From positions 62,001 to 126,000 of the forward strand of contig JAFEEG010000016.1 in NCBI GenBank assembly GCA_018241225.1: a stretch of 64,000 nucleotides of DNA. The letters run 5' to 3'. Position 1 is the first letter of the stretch, and the number at the start of each line of letters is the position of its first letter. Below are positions 62,887-64,000 of the stretch, one piece after another. Source of the DNA: Pseudomonadota bacterium (GTDB taxonomy: Bacteria; Pseudomonadota; Gammaproteobacteria; Burkholderiales; Burkholderiaceae_C). Position numbers and translations under genes: made by a program. Under the pieces are notes generated by a model that searched no databases, was not told the DNA's origin, and was given only the letters and a program-made list of their open reading frames with translations.

Positions 62887-64000
62887 ATGAAAAGAACGAT
62901 CCCCTGCGTCCTCATGCGCGCCGGCACGTCGCGCGGCCCGTTCTTCCTGCGCGAGTGGCTGCCCGAGGGGGACGAGGCGCGCGACCAGGCGCTCATCGGT
63001 GCCATCGGCGCCTCCGATCCGCTGCAGCTCGACGGTGTGGGCGGCGGCAGCACGCTCAACAGCAAGGTGGCTATCGTGTCGCGTTCTTCGCAGCCGGGCT
63101 GCGACGTGGACTATCTCTTTGCGCAGGTGGGCGTCGGCCACCGCTCGGTGGACACGCGCCCCAATTGCGGCAACATGCTCTCCGGCGTGGCGCCCTTCGC
63201 CATCGAGCAGGGCCTGGTTGCCGCGCAGGACGGGACGACCCAGGTCCGCGTCTACAACGTCAACACCGGTTCGCGCATCGACGTGGCCGTGCGGACCCCC
63301 GGCGGGCGCGTCAGCTACGAAGGCGATGCGCGCATCGACGGTGTGGCCGGCACGGCCGCGCCCATCCTGCTGAATTTTCTCGATGCTTGGGGCGCGGTGA
63401 CCGGAAAGGTGTTTCCCACCGGCCAGCGCATCGACCGCATCGACGGCATCGAGGTGACCTGCATCGACGCGGCCATGCCGCTGATGATCGTGCGCGCGGC
63501 CGACCTGGGCGTGACAGGAACCGAGAAGCCGGCCGCGCTGGATGCGAACACGGCACTGCTCGAGCGCCTGGAGGGCCTGCGGCTGGAGGCCGGCCGCAGG
63601 ATGGGGCTGGGCGACGTCTCCGACAGCGTCATCCCCAAGCCCGTGCTGGTGAGCCCGGGTACGTCGGACAGCAGCATCACGTCGCGCTATTTCACGCCGC
63701 ACAAGTGCCACGCCTCCCATGCGGTGACCGGCGCCATCGGTGTCGCCAGCGCCTTTGCCCTGCCGGGCACGGTGGCAAGCGGTGTTGCCCGCGAGCCGGG
63801 GCGGCACGGGCTGGTGGTGCTGCATCCCGCGGGCCGGATCGACATCGAGGTCGACCTGGCGGGGCGCGGTCAGGAGGCAACCGTCGAAGGCGCGGCACTG
63901 GTGCGCACGGCGCGCAAGATCATGCAGGGCGAGCTGCATCTGCCCGACTATGTCTTCCCGCGCGCGCCGCAGCGCGATGCGGGTGCGACGTTCCCGCGCA
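62887..64000 (+). CDS. PrpF/4-oxalomesaconate tautomerase-family isomerase, 3' end cut
   Basis: The 371 visible codons run off the right window edge without a stop; the family is about 390 residues, so nearly all is present. IPCVLMRAGTSRGPFFLREW, the loop GGGSTLNSKVAIV with Lys60, and DTRPNCGNMLSGVAPF with Cys94 are the PrpF signatures. RYFTPHKCHASHAVTGAIGV lies in the second half. Members isomerise double bonds of tricarboxylates: 2-methylaconitate, trans-/cis-aconitate or 4-oxalomesaconate. With tcuAB nearby, interconversion of aconitates is an attractive role (inference). Confidence 0.9.
   Translation, partial: MKRTIPCVLMRAGTSRGPFFLREWLPEGDEARDQALIGAIGASDPLQLDGVGGGSTLNSKVAIVSRSSQPGCDVDYLFAQVGVGHRSVDTRPNCGNMLSGVAPFAIEQGLVAAQDGTTQVRVYNVNTGSRIDVAVRTPGGRVSYEGDARIDGVAGTAAPILLNFLDAWGAVTGKVFPTGQRIDRIDGIEVTCIDAAMPLMIVRAADLGVTGTEKPAALDANTALLERLEGLRLEAGRRMGLGDVSDSVIPKPVLVSPGTSDSSITSRYFTPHKCHASHAVTGAIGVASAFALPGTVASGVAREPGRHGLVVLHPAGRIDIEVDLAGRGQEATVEGAALVRTARKIMQGELHLPDYVFPRAPQRDAGATFPR

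Overview
The window is GC-rich, densely coded DNA from the chromosome of a metabolically versatile proteobacterium. It most resembles Burkholderiales (Comamonadaceae/Alcaligenaceae, Variovorax-like): five Bug/TctC-type periplasmic binding proteins, many LysR regulators and class III CoA-transferases, and a double stem-loop intergenic element of a kind I associate from memory with Variovorax and relatives. No rRNA, tRNA or CRISPR array was seen. Genus and species are inference.

Layout. (1) 1-5537: a catabolic module with a divergent promoter. Leftward: cupin, MFS transporter, 2OG-Fe(II)-type oxygenase, NIPSNAP protein and a cut-off CoA-transferase. Rightward: Asp/Glu-racemase-superfamily protein, GntR/FCD regulator and isochorismatase-type amidohydrolase. 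Two ATTGT-N2-ACAAT palindromes lie between the arms. (2) 5538-6890: decayed DNA with a class III cyclase remnant. (3) 6892-11959: a vanadium-haloperoxidase-like lipoprotein diverges from a LytS-type kinase, a second LytS-like protein that has lost its catalytic residues, an exported cupin and a LytTR regulator. (4) 12132-12397: an internally deleted IS1182-type transposase. (5) 12749-22670: an amino-acid-type ABC transporter with an aminotransferase, a hydratase, an unusual SDR and three unrelated phosphatases, next to a divergent RpiR/SIS regulator. Directly repeated 41-bp sequences bracket this block. (6) 22767-26085: CoA-transferase and Bug protein opposite a LysR gene. (7) 26086-29326: a decaying segment with a GNAT gene altered by an 11-bp triplication, a doubly frameshifted hydrolase-adenylate cyclase fusion and an IS481 fragment.

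(8) 29327-41076: a MocR regulator opposite a long rightward operon: D-aminoacylase-like amidohydrolase, taurine/sulfonate-type ABC transporter, HpsN-like dehydrogenase, DegT-type aminotransferase, CuyA/D-cysteine-desulfhydrase-like enzyme, Asp/Glu racemase and cupin. I read it as a candidate pathway for an organosulfonate such as an N-acylated or D-configured cysteate. (9) 41022-42032: IS21 and outer-membrane-transporter scars. (10) 42033-47867: LysR, Bug, RraA-type aldolase, hydroxyacid dehydrogenase, cyclase-family hydrolase and a second Bug. (11) 48112-50075: three small unknown genes and two Hsp20 chaperones. (12) 50181-64000: a C5/C6 polycarboxylate region: Bug, tcuB, tcuA and LysR leftward; MaoC-like hydratase, CoA-transferase, CitE-like lyase, fumarase-superfamily lyase and DctA rightward; then LysR, Bug and a PrpF-family isomerase cut by the window end. 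The two divergent promoters in this region carry nearly the same 31-bp element, suggesting joint control.

Overall the window is a string of small catabolic cassettes, each with a transporter or binding protein, a few enzymes and its own regulator, separated by transposon scars and short repeats.
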